The notes beneath the pieces were generated by a model that was given only the letters and a program-made list of their open reading frames with translations, had not been told where the DNA came from and ran no database searches. From JBALVT01 sp047612385 (GTDB lineage: Bacteria; Pseudomonadota; Gammaproteobacteria; Pseudomonadales; Halieaceae): DNA of 64,000 bases. Made by a program: the position numbers and the translations under genes. The stretch covers positions 1 through 64,000 of the forward strand of contig JBLGAR010000007.1 of assembly GCA_047612385.1 (NCBI GenBank), read 5' to 3'. Positions 17,066 to 25,493 of the stretch are shown here, one piece after another; position 1 is the first letter of the stretch; each line of letters opens with the position of its first letter.

Positions 17066-19261
17066 ATGTCTATTCTTCGCCTCGTAATCCCCTCACCACT
17101 ACGGTTTGAGTTCGACTATCTGCCGCCCGTAAACATTCCCGGGGCACAACTACGGCAACTAGCCCCCGGAGTGCGAATCCGGGTCCCTTTTGGCCGCCGC
17201 GAGACAATCGGTTACCTCTTGGCCGTCATACCGGTTTCGGATGTGCCACAGAGCAAACTTAAGGCGGCTATCGAAATTCTAGATGAAGTGCCGCTGATCA
17301 GCACCAATATCATGAAAATTTGCCTGTGGGCTGCCAGCTATTACCACCACCCGTTGGGCGAGGTCCTTTGCGCTGCATTTCCGGTATCGCTGCGCCAAGG
17401 GAAACCTCACAAAATGCTTGGGGAGACAGCGTGGCGTCTCACTACGCATGGCAAAGGGCTTCCAGAAGGCGCATTGACGCGATCGCCCCGCCAAGCACAA
17501 GCACTCACAATTTTGCAGAAAAGTCCCAAGGTGAGCGAAACCAGACTTGCACAGGAAGAAATTTCAACCGGGATTATGCGCACACTGGCCAAAAAAGGGC
17601 TGGTAGAGGTCTGTAAAATTTCGCAGTTGCCACAGCAAGGATCAAGTCGAGCGGGGTTGGAACTGAACGATGAACAAGCTCAGGCCGTTAGCGCGATAGC
17701 AGCAACCCTGGGCGGTTTCGAATGTCATCTTCTGGAGGGAGTAACCGGTAGCGGCAAGACTGAGGTCTACTTACAACTCATAGCCCACTGCCTGGCTCAG
17801 CAAAAACAAGTCCTGTTGTTAATCCCTGAAATTGGCCTAACACCTCAAACTCTGGGGCGATTTGAAGCCCGCTTCGACGCTCAGGTGCTCACTTTGCACT
17901 CAGGGCTTGCCGAAGGGGAGCGATATCAGGCCTGGGAGGCTGCGAGAACCGGTATTGCCCATATCGTTATCGGAACACGCTCATCAGTCTTTGCGCCGAT
18001 GCAGAATCTGGGGCTCATTGTTGTCGACGAGGAACATGATGGATCCTACAAACAACAGGATGGATTTCGCTATTCGGCGAGAGATGTTGCGGTCAAGCGA
18101 GGCCAGCTGGAGAACTGCCCAGTGGTCCTGGGAAGCGCTACCCCCTCCCTAGAGAGTATTCACAATGCAGAGCTCGGTCGCTATCAGCATCACTCACTCC
18201 AGCAACGAGCCGGCGGTGCACAGGCTCCCACATTACGGGCTATGGACGTGCGCAAACAAGTGCTCAATGCCGGATTCTCAGAGCCGCTAGTTGCAACCAT
18301 TGAAGAGACTCTCAACCGCGGCAAGCAAGCACTGCTTTTCCTCAACCGCAGAGGATTTGCACCTACTTTGCTATGCCACGATTGTGGTTGGATGGCGCAA
18401 TGCCGCAACTGTGACGCCAGACTCACGGTACACCGGCGCAGCGCTCACCTACGATGCCACCATTGCGCCCACTCGGCGGCTTTACCCAGGCAGTGTCCCG
18501 AGTGCCGAAGCTCTGCGCTACTCACTGCAGGACTGGGTACTGAACAGGCCGAAGACTTTTTACGAAGCAAGTTCGCAAATTTCGAACTGTACCGGGTGGA
18601 CAGCGACTCGATGCGCAATAAAAATGCCATGCAGGAACTGGTAACCAACATCAGCAAAGGCGAGCCCTGCATCCTACTCGGAACCCAGATGCTGACCAAA
18701 GGCCATCATTTCCCAGGCGTCGACCTGGTCGCCATCATCGATGCAGACGCGGCATTATTCAGCACAGATTTTCGAGGCGAAGAGCGAATGGCCCAATTGC
18801 TCACCCAAGTGGGAGGCAGAGCGGGACGAGAAGGCGATTCAGGGCAAGTAATCCTGCAGACTCACTACCCGGATCATCCTATTATTAGAGCTGTTCTGGA
18901 ACAACCCTACGGGATTCATGCCCGCAATATTCTAGCAAGCAGACTCAAAGCGGGCCTGCCGCCGGCATCATCGATGGCACTAATTCGCGCGGACGCCAGC
19001 GACGCCCAGGTAGGAGAGCAATTTCTACTCCAATTGAGGAAGCAAACGCAACCCCAGTTACCCGCCGACGCGATCTTGGTCGGGCCGCTGCCATCGCCGA
19101 TGCAGCGGCGTGCGGGTAAATTTCGCTCTCAGCTGTTGCTCCGCGCAAGTACCCGCTCTGCCGCACAACAAGCGGCCGCTATCCTTGTAAAGACTGCGGA
19201 GACAATTCCCGGAAGAGCGCTCAAGTGGTCTATTGACATCGATCCGCAAGACACTTTTTAG
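17066..19261 (+). CDS. priA: Primosomal replication restart helicase PriA
   Basis: PriA recognises stalled forks and reloads the replisome. The 731-residue protein has an N-terminal DNA-binding domain (VPFGRRETIGYL), a superfamily 2 helicase core with Walker A GVTGSGKTE (about 228-236) and the DEEH box, and a zinc region with eight cysteines (CHDCGWMAQCRNC, then CHHC and CPEC), then motif V-VI QMLTKGHHFPGV and QVGGRAGR. Length fits the family (about 732). ATG start after AAGGGG. Followed by argS, as in Pseudomonas. Confidence 0.96.
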   Translation: MSILRLVIPSPLRFEFDYLPPVNIPGAQLRQLAPGVRIRVPFGRRETIGYLLAVIPVSDVPQSKLKAAIEILDEVPLISTNIMKICLWAASYYHHPLGEVLCAAFPVSLRQGKPHKMLGETAWRLTTHGKGLPEGALTRSPRQAQALTILQKSPKVSETRLAQEEISTGIMRTLAKKGLVEVCKISQLPQQGSSRAGLELNDEQAQAVSAIAATLGGFECHLLEGVTGSGKTEVYLQLIAHCLAQQKQVLLLIPEIGLTPQTLGRFEARFDAQVLTLHSGLAEGERYQAWEAARTGIAHIVIGTRSSVFAPMQNLGLIVVDEEHDGSYKQQDGFRYSARDVAVKRGQLENCPVVLGSATPSLESIHNAELGRYQHHSLQQRAGGAQAPTLRAMDVRKQVLNAGFSEPLVATIEETLNRGKQALLFLNRRGFAPTLLCHDCGWMAQCRNCDARLTVHRRSAHLRCHHCAHSAALPRQCPECRSSALLTAGLGTEQAEDFLRSKFANFELYRVDSDSMRNKNAMQELVTNISKGEPCILLGTQMLTKGHHFPGVDLVAIIDADAALFSTDFRGEERMAQLLTQVGGRAGREGDSGQVILQTHYPDHPIIRAVLEQPYGIHARNILASRLKAGLPPASSMALIRADASDAQVGEQFLLQLRKQTQPQLPADAILVGPLPSPMQRRAGKFRSQLLLRASTRSAAQQAAAILVKTAETIPGRALKWSIDIDPQDTF

Positions 19262-19375
19262 TACGAGGCCCCGCTGCCCAGCGTCTGGCAATTGAAGACA
19301 CTAACAAGGATAATGCACGACTCGATCCAGCGGGATCACATTTCGACTGACGCCAACCAGGTACACCTCCTTAAA

Positions 19376-21061
19376 ATGAAGCAACAAATCTCCCAGCTTA
19401 TCCAACAAGCACTGGACTCACTAGCAGTTCAGGGTGAACTGCCCTCGGATCTTGAAGCTAAGATCCAAATTGATAGAACCCGGGACCAAAGCCACGGCGA
19501 TTTGGCCAGTAATATTGCCTTGTCGCTTGCCAAAGCCGCCGGGAAAAAGCCACGCGATTTAGCCACTCTAATCTGTGCAGCGCTACCGGAGTCGAGCGTT
19601 CTAGATCGAACAGAGATCGCGGGCCCAGGCTTCATCAATTTTTTCCTCAGCGCTGATAGCAGTCACGCCGTTATCCACCAAATTTTCGAGCAGGGGGAGA
19701 GCTTCGGCACCAACGATGTCGGTGCTGGTCGCAAAATTCAGGTCGAATTCGTCTCTGCCAACCCAACCGGACCGCTGCACGTAGGACACGGCCGTGGAGC
19801 AGCGGTCGGGGATTGTCTTTGTCGTCTACTCACCGCAACCGGCTGGAATGTAAGCAGCGAGTTTTACTATAACGATGCCGGAGCACAGATAAAAAACCTT
19901 GCGCTGTCAGTACAGTCGCGCTGCAAGGGCCTGGGGCCTCAAGACGGCAGTTGGCCTGAGGACGGCTACCAGGGGCAGTATATTGTCGATGTCGCACAGG
20001 CGTATTTGGCAGGCGAGACCATAGATTCCAAAGACAAACATGCGACGGCCGCTGCGGATATCAATGATCTCGCCGCCATTCAAGATTTTGCAGTGGCGTA
20101 CCTGCGATGTGAACAAGACAAAGATCTAAAGGCCTTCGGCGTCGATTTTGATGAGTACTTTCTGGAATCATCACTGTATGAATCCGGACAAGTTGAGTCG
20201 ACGGTGAAACGTCTCATCGAGATGGGCCACACCTACGAACATGATGATGCTCTATGGCTGCGCACCACCGATTTCGGTGACGACAAAGACAGAGTTATGC
20301 GCAAGAGCGACGGGGGCTACACCTATTTTCTGCCCGATGTCGCCTATCATTTAAACAAGTGGCAGCGCGGATTCGAGCGAGTGATCAACGAGCAGGGTGC
20401 CGACCATCACAGCACAGTCACTCGCGTTAGAGCCGGGCTTCAGGCACTGGGACAAAATATACCCGAGGGGTGGCCCGACTACGTACTGCACCAAATGGTC
20501 ACCGTGATGCGCAATGGTCAAGAGGTTAAACTCTCAAAGCGAGCGGGCAGTTATGTCACTCTTAATGATCTCATTGAGGAAGTCGGATGCGATGCCACGC
20601 GGTTCTTCCTCGCAGCGAGGGCTCCCAGTTCACAAATCACCTTCGATATCGATTTGGCCTTGTCACAAAGTAATGACAATCCTGTTTATTATATTCAGTA
20701 TGCCCACGCGCGGGTGTGCAGCATGCTCCGGAAGCTGGACGAAAACGGCTGGGACTGGGAACTCGGAAGCGCTTTGGAGAACCTAGGTCAACTCACCCAG
20801 GAGCAGGAAATAGCCCTGCTGCGCCGCCTGGATCGCTATCCAGAAACCGTAGCCAATGCAGCAGCAAATTCTGAACCGCACACTATCGCAACCTACTTGC
20901 GAGAATTGGCCGGCGAATTTCACACTTACTACAACGCCCATAAAGCGCTGGTGGATGACAAGCCCGTGCGGGACGCACGGCTAGCCCTTAGTCAGGCTGT
21001 ACGCCAGGTACTTGCCAACGGTCTGGCTCTGCTGGGCCTGTCTGCGCCGGAGACTATGTAA
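19376..21061 (+). CDS. argS: Arginyl-tRNA synthetase
   Basis: Class I synthetase charging tRNA-Arg, 561 residues (E. coli 577). The N-terminal additional domain has the IAGPGFINFF motif, the HIGH motif is HVGHGRGA at 135-142 within EFVSANPTGPLHVGHG, and the KMSKS-like motif is KLSKR. The C-terminal anticodon domain ends in LALLGLSAPETM. Family alignment favours the ATG at 19376. It has no Shine-Dalgarno; instead CACCTCCTTA, identical to the 3' end of 16S rRNA, lies two bases upstream. An in-frame ATG at 19313, after AAGGA, is an alternative. Confidence 0.93.
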   Translation: MKQQISQLIQQALDSLAVQGELPSDLEAKIQIDRTRDQSHGDLASNIALSLAKAAGKKPRDLATLICAALPESSVLDRTEIAGPGFINFFLSADSSHAVIHQIFEQGESFGTNDVGAGRKIQVEFVSANPTGPLHVGHGRGAAVGDCLCRLLTATGWNVSSEFYYNDAGAQIKNLALSVQSRCKGLGPQDGSWPEDGYQGQYIVDVAQAYLAGETIDSKDKHATAAADINDLAAIQDFAVAYLRCEQDKDLKAFGVDFDEYFLESSLYESGQVESTVKRLIEMGHTYEHDDALWLRTTDFGDDKDRVMRKSDGGYTYFLPDVAYHLNKWQRGFERVINEQGADHHSTVTRVRAGLQALGQNIPEGWPDYVLHQMVTVMRNGQEVKLSKRAGSYVTLNDLIEEVGCDATRFFLAARAPSSQITFDIDLALSQSNDNPVYYIQYAHARVCSMLRKLDENGWDWELGSALENLGQLTQEQEIALLRRLDRYPETVANAAANSEPHTIATYLRELAGEFHTYYNAHKALVDDKPVRDARLALSQAVRQVLANGLALLGLSAPETM

Positions 21062-21065
21062 GCCG

Positions 21066-21647
21066 ATGGCACAGGACTACGCCAAAAGGAAAAACAGCGC
21101 ACGGGGGAGCAAATCTACAACTCGCAAAGGCAAAACATCGCCCAAGACAACGAGCGAAGCACCCAGCGTGTGGCGCTGGTATGGCGCCGGAGTGGTATCC
21201 GGTGTATTTGCAAGCCTGTTAATTTATCTAGGCATGCTGCCTGCAGACCCGGGAGATTCAAATGGAACACCGCGCGCTGCGGCCACAGCGGCTCCCGTGG
21301 AGGAGCCACCCAAACCACGCTTTGATTTTTACACTTTGCTACCTGAGCAAACCATCGAAGTTGAGGTAGACCCGGGTGAAATAGCAAAAAACCGCACAAG
21401 CCCTTCTATGGAGCTATATCTACTGCAAGCGGGCTCGTTCAGACAGCGCAAGGATGCAGATCGACGACGCGCTGAGTTGATATTACTGGGCCTGGAACCA
21501 AAAATCGAAGACACCAGTGGCGATAACGGCCGCTGGTTCCGTGTCTATGTCGGCCCTTTCGAATCTCGATCCCGACTGGCCAAGGCACGCAGTCTCACCG
21601 CCGCGCAGAATATCGATACCCTGTTACTCAAACGCGGCACACCGTAG
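21066..21647 (+). CDS. SPOR-domain cell division protein, FtsN-like
   Basis: This 193-residue protein has the FtsN layout: a basic cytoplasmic start (MAQDYAKRKN), one membrane helix near residues 40-58, a proline-rich linker, and a C-terminal SPOR domain (about 116-190, LYLLQAGSFRQRKDADRRRAELILLG and WFRVYVGPF) that binds denuded glycan at the septum. It is shorter than E. coli FtsN (319) because the linker is reduced. The start is the ATG four bases after the argS stop. Its place between argS and hslV is the FtsN position in Pseudomonas. Confidence 0.85.
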   Translation: MAQDYAKRKNSARGSKSTTRKGKTSPKTTSEAPSVWRWYGAGVVSGVFASLLIYLGMLPADPGDSNGTPRAAATAAPVEEPPKPRFDFYTLLPEQTIEVEVDPGEIAKNRTSPSMELYLLQAGSFRQRKDADRRRAELILLGLEPKIEDTSGDNGRWFRVYVGPFESRSRLAKARSLTAAQNIDTLLLKRGTP

Positions 21648-21724
21648 CTCCATCATCCGCTTCAGGGCACTTGAATTTTCCCCGCCACACCCCATATCTG
21701 CCAGAGTAGCTGCAGGAGATCACA

Positions 21725-22264
21725 ATGGAACAATATAGAGGCACAACCATCCTTTGCGTGCGACGAGGCAATAGCGTCGTTATAGGGGGAGACGGGCAAG
21801 TTTCCATGGGCAATACCGTCATGAAAGGCAATGCGCGCAAAGTAAGACGCCTTTACAAAGACCAGGTTCTGGCCGGATTTGCAGGGGGTACAGCAGATGC
21901 ATTCACCCTGTTCGAATTGTTTGAAGCCCAACTGGAGAAACATCAAGGTCAACTGACTCGGGCAGCGGTAGAGCTCGCCAAGGCCTGGCGGACAGAGCGC
22001 TCGCTGCGCCGTCTCGAGGCTCTTCTGGCAGTCGCGGATAAAACGACTTCGCTGGTTATTACCGGCAACGGAGATGTCATCGAGCCAGAGGACAATCTGA
22101 TAGCCATTGGCTCGGGCGGTCCCTTTGCGCAGTCTGCAGCCAGAGCACTGCTGGACAATACCGAGCTGGATGCCCGCAGCATTGTAGAAAAAGGCCTGGG
22201 CATCGCCGGCGATATCTGCATTTATACCAACCACAATCAAACCATCGAACAACTGGATTTTTAG
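21725..22264 (+). CDS. hslV: ATP-dependent protease proteolytic subunit HslV
   Basis: HslV forms the double-ring peptidase of HslUV. The 179-residue protein has the catalytic threonine at T7 in GTTILCVRRG, so a six-residue propeptide (MEQYRG) must be removed to expose it; in E. coli only the Met is removed. GDGQVSMGNTVMKGNARKVRRL, GFAGGTADAFTLFELFE and IGSGGPFAQSAARALL are all family blocks. AGGAG precedes the ATG. Seven bases separate it from hslU. Confidence 0.96.
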   Translation: MEQYRGTTILCVRRGNSVVIGGDGQVSMGNTVMKGNARKVRRLYKDQVLAGFAGGTADAFTLFELFEAQLEKHQGQLTRAAVELAKAWRTERSLRRLEALLAVADKTTSLVITGNGDVIEPEDNLIAIGSGGPFAQSAARALLDNTELDARSIVEKGLGIAGDICIYTNHNQTIEQLDF

Positions 22265-22271
22265 GTCTTAC

Positions 22272-23594
22272 ATGTCAAATATGACTCCACGAGAGATTGT
22301 TCACGAACTCGACAAACACATTATCGGACAGGACCCCGCCAAGCGAGCCGTGGCCATCGCGCTGCGAAATCGCTGGCGTCGGATGCAATTGTCCGATGAG
22401 CTAAGAGCTGAAATTACACCCAAAAATATTCTCATGATCGGGCCCACCGGCGTCGGTAAAACTGAAATAGCCAGGCGACTTGCCAAGCTTGCCAATGCAC
22501 CTTTTATCAAGGTTGAAGCCACCAAGTTCACCGAAGTGGGCTATGTCGGCAGAGACGTCGAGTCTATCATTCGCGATCTGGTCGACATGGCGGTAAAGAT
22601 GTTCCGAGAGCAGGAAATGGAAAAAGTTCGATTTCGAGCTGAGGAAGTAGCCGAGGAGCGAATACTCGATATTTTGCTACCTCCGGCGCGCGACACTGAG
22701 GTGAACAGCAACTCCACCACTCGTCAGCTGCTGCGTAAAAAACTGCGCGAAGGCGAATTGGACGACAAAGAAATACAACTTGAGCTCAGTTCACGCGCTC
22801 CAGGTGTGGAAATAATGGCCCCTCCCGGCATGGAGGAAATGACCAATCAATTGCAGGGTATGTTTTCCAACCTTTCCAAAGAACAGCGAAAAACTCGTAA
22901 AATGACCGTGAAAGCCGCCTTCAGCGCGCTGTGCGACGAGGAAGCCGCACAGCTGGTAAATGAAGAAGAGTTAAAGCAGAAAGCGGTTACCGAAGCCGAA
23001 CAAAACGGAATCGTTTTTATTGACGAGCTGGACAAAGTTGCCAAGCGCAGTGAGGGAGCCGGTGCCGATGTGTCCAGAGAGGGAGTGCAGCGAGATTTAC
23101 TACCCATCATAGAAGGCTCCACGGTCAGCACTAAACACGGCATGATCAAAACCGATCACATTCTGTTTATTGCCTCGGGGGCTTTTCATTTGGCCAAGCC
23201 CTCAGATCTAATTCCAGAATTGCAGGGCCGCCTGCCAATTCGGGTTGAGCTATCGGCGCTGACACCCGAGGACTTCGAGCGCATTCTGACAGAACCAGAC
23301 GCCTCGCTAACCGAACAATACCAGGCTCTGCTGGCGACCGAGGGGCTGGACGCCCAATTCACCAAAGATGGGCTTCGTAGAATTGCCGAAATTGCCTGGC
23401 AGGTAAATGAGAAAACAGAGAATATCGGCGCCAGGCGTTTGCACACGGTTATGGAACGATTGTTGGAAGAGGCGTCCTTCGGCGCAGCGGATACAGGCGT
23501 GAATGGCGAACAGCTTGTCATCGACGCAGAATTTGTGAATCAACAGCTTCAGGAGTTGAGCGAGAACGAAGATTTGTCCCGCTTTATTCTTTGA
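22272..23594 (+). CDS. hslU: ATP-dependent protease ATPase subunit HslU
   Basis: HslU is the AAA+ unfoldase that feeds HslV. The 440-residue protein carries MTPREIVHELDKHIIGQ, Walker A GPTGVGKT at 57-64, the pore-loop segment VGYVGRDVES, an I domain from about 110 to 240, Walker B IVFIDELDK and the sensor 2 region NIGARRLHT. It ends LSRFIL, the conserved C-terminal tail that docks into HslV. Length is close to E. coli HslU (443). Confidence 0.97.
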   Translation: MSNMTPREIVHELDKHIIGQDPAKRAVAIALRNRWRRMQLSDELRAEITPKNILMIGPTGVGKTEIARRLAKLANAPFIKVEATKFTEVGYVGRDVESIIRDLVDMAVKMFREQEMEKVRFRAEEVAEERILDILLPPARDTEVNSNSTTRQLLRKKLREGELDDKEIQLELSSRAPGVEIMAPPGMEEMTNQLQGMFSNLSKEQRKTRKMTVKAAFSALCDEEAAQLVNEEELKQKAVTEAEQNGIVFIDELDKVAKRSEGAGADVSREGVQRDLLPIIEGSTVSTKHGMIKTDHILFIASGAFHLAKPSDLIPELQGRLPIRVELSALTPEDFERILTEPDASLTEQYQALLATEGLDAQFTKDGLRRIAEIAWQVNEKTENIGARRLHTVMERLLEEASFGAADTGVNGEQLVIDAEFVNQQLQELSENEDLSRFIL

Positions 23595-23606
23595 GAAATT
23601 AACCTT

Positions 23607-23999
23607 ATGACAGAAACTAGTCCAAGACCCACCGGAATCAAGCTTCACTCAAGATCAAAAAAACTGGAGCTGATTTATTCGCCTGACCAGAGCTACTCCC
23701 TGAGCTGTGAATTTCTACGCGTTTTCTCGCCCTCTGCGGAAGTCAGAGGCCATGGAACGGGTCAGGAGGTACTACAAACCGGCAAAGCTGATGTGGCAAT
23801 CACCGAAATTAAGCCCGTGGGAAACTACGCGCTACAATTGGTGTTTGATGATCAGCATGATACTGGTCTGTATTCATTCGGCTATCTCTATGAGTTGTGC
23901 ATGAATAAGCAGCGCATGTGGGAATCTTACCTAAGCAAGCTAAAAGACGCAGGTGTCAGCCGTGATCCCGATGTACAGGTCATAAAAATCGGCCTCTAA
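23607..23999 (+). CDS. DUF971 (GBBH-like N-terminal domain) protein
   Basis: A 130-residue single-domain protein of the DUF971 family, related to the N-terminal zinc domain of gamma-butyrobetaine hydroxylase. The pattern KLELIYSPDQSYSLSCEFLRVFSPSAEV and then VGNYALQLVFDDQHDTGLYSFGYLYEL is typical. Function is unknown; some relatives are linked to iron-sulfur protein maturation. It lies twelve bases downstream of hslU, and this place is shared with Pseudomonas. Confidence 0.85.
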   Translation: MTETSPRPTGIKLHSRSKKLELIYSPDQSYSLSCEFLRVFSPSAEVRGHGTGQEVLQTGKADVAITEIKPVGNYALQLVFDDQHDTGLYSFGYLYELCMNKQRMWESYLSKLKDAGVSRDPDVQVIKIGL

Positions 24000-24095
24000 C
24001 CGGTCGTTTCGGGTTCTATACTATCTATGCACCCGCGGTACACGAGCACCCACATCGCGCTACAATACGCAGCTGCAGTTGTCAGTGGAGATCCT

Positions 24096-24845
24096 ATGAG
24101 CGAGAAAAAGACCACGCACTTCGGTTACAAAGAAGTGGAGACCAAGAACAAAGCCTCCATGGTGGCTGGTGTCTTTCACTCCGTCGCCACTCGATATGAC
24201 TTGATGAACGACTTAATGTCAGGGGGCATTCACCGTCTGTGGAAGCGCTTTACCATCGAAATAAGCGGCGTGCGAAAAGGCAATTCAGTACTGGACATAG
24301 CCGGTGGCACCGGAGATCTTGCAGCGCGTTTTGCCGATATTGTGGGGCCCGAAGGGAAAGTAATCCTCGCCGACATCAATGAATCAATGCTGCAAGTCGG
24401 CAGGGACAAACTGATTGATACAGGGCGGTACGCCAACATAGACTGCGTGCAGGCGGACGCGCAGGATCTTCCTTTTCCCGACGATAGCTTTGACTGCATT
24501 ACTATCGCCTTCGGTTTGCGCAACGTAACAGACAAAGACGCCGCACTTCGCTCCATGCTCAGAGTATTGAAGCCGGGCGGTCGATTGCTGGTACTAGAGT
24601 TTTCAACGCCGAAAAATGAATTACTCAGCAAAGCCTACGACGCCTACTCGTTCAAAATCCTTCCGGCTATTGGCAAAATCGTCGCCAACGACAGCGAAAG
24701 CTACCAATATCTTGCCGAGTCAATACGCATGCACCCGGACCAGGAAACTCTCAAGGACATGATGGAAGACGCCGGATTTAGCCGCTGCGAGTATCACGAT
24801 ATGACCGGTGGAGTGGTGGCTCTGCACAAAGGCATCAAAGCCTGA
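24096..24845 (+). CDS. ubiE: Ubiquinone/menaquinone C-methyltransferase UbiE
   Basis: UbiE C-methylates the ring in ubiquinone and menaquinone synthesis. The 249-residue protein has FGYKEVETKNKASMVAGVFHSVATRYDLMNDLMS at the start, SAM motif LDIAGGTGDLA, YANIDCVQADAQDLPFPDDSFDCITIAFGLRNV and KPGGRLLVLEFSTP. The ATG at 24096 with GTGGAG before it is preferred to one 23 codons upstream. Its stop overlaps the ubiJ start (ATGA). Confidence 0.96.
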   Translation: MSEKKTTHFGYKEVETKNKASMVAGVFHSVATRYDLMNDLMSGGIHRLWKRFTIEISGVRKGNSVLDIAGGTGDLAARFADIVGPEGKVILADINESMLQVGRDKLIDTGRYANIDCVQADAQDLPFPDDSFDCITIAFGLRNVTDKDAALRSMLRVLKPGGRLLVLEFSTPKNELLSKAYDAYSFKILPAIGKIVANDSESYQYLAESIRMHPDQETLKDMMEDAGFSRCEYHDMTGGVVALHKGIKA

Positions 24846-25486
24846 TGACCAGGTCCATCAATCCCACCGCAGACACTGCGGTTCTGGCCGCACTCGAGGG
24901 GGCGATAAACCGTGCCCTGGAATTAGCACCGAGCTCGAAATCTCAACTGGCAGAATTGGAAGATCACGTTTTTCTTGTGCAATGCACGTCACCCGAAATC
25001 GACCTCTATCTTGAAGCCGATCAACGAGGCATAAGACTCATGGGAATCTACGAGGGCCACATCACTACAACGGTGCGAGGCACGGCCTCTGATTTTACCG
25101 AACTGGCTGCCTCTGATGACCCTGCGGCAAGTCTGATTAATGGCAAGCTAACAATCGACGGCGACAGCGCGCCTTTACTCGAGCTGCAAAAAATAGTCGG
25201 CGCGTTGGATCTCGACTGGGAAGCCCCTTTGGTCAATGTGCTTGGGGATGTAGTTGGCCATCACATAGCACAAATACTTCGGGGCACGTTTAAATGGGGC
25301 AGGCAGGCCTCGGATAGCCTTACCAGACAATTGGATGAGTTTATCCACGAGGAAGCTCGGCTGAGCCCACCCAGACTTGAACTGGAAGATTTCTATCGGG
25401 ATATTCAGGAACTAACACTACGAACCGAACGCCTGCAATCCAGAACCGATCGCCTGCGTAAACGCATGAACCAGCACGCTAGCTAA
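24845..25486 (+). CDS. ubiJ: Ubiquinone biosynthesis accessory factor UbiJ
   Basis: UbiJ is a lipid-binding SCP2-domain protein that scaffolds the soluble ubiquinone-biosynthesis complex. The 213-residue sequence has an N-terminal SCP2-like beta region (about 20-120, with GIYEGHITTTVRGTASDF and LINGKLTIDGD) and a charged helical C-terminal half ending in a coiled coil (LTLRTERLQSRTDRLRKRM). Position between ubiE and ubiB is the standard gammaproteobacterial order and supports the call strongly. Confidence 0.92.
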   Translation: MTRSINPTADTAVLAALEGAINRALELAPSSKSQLAELEDHVFLVQCTSPEIDLYLEADQRGIRLMGIYEGHITTTVRGTASDFTELAASDDPAASLINGKLTIDGDSAPLLELQKIVGALDLDWEAPLVNVLGDVVGHHIAQILRGTFKWGRQASDSLTRQLDEFIHEEARLSPPRLELEDFYRDIQELTLRTERLQSRTDRLRKRMNQHAS

Positions 25487-25493
25487 CGCCACG

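Noticed and set aside
21662..22252. 196-residue open frame antisense to hslV
   Set aside because: Mirrors conserved hslV codons; no independent support.
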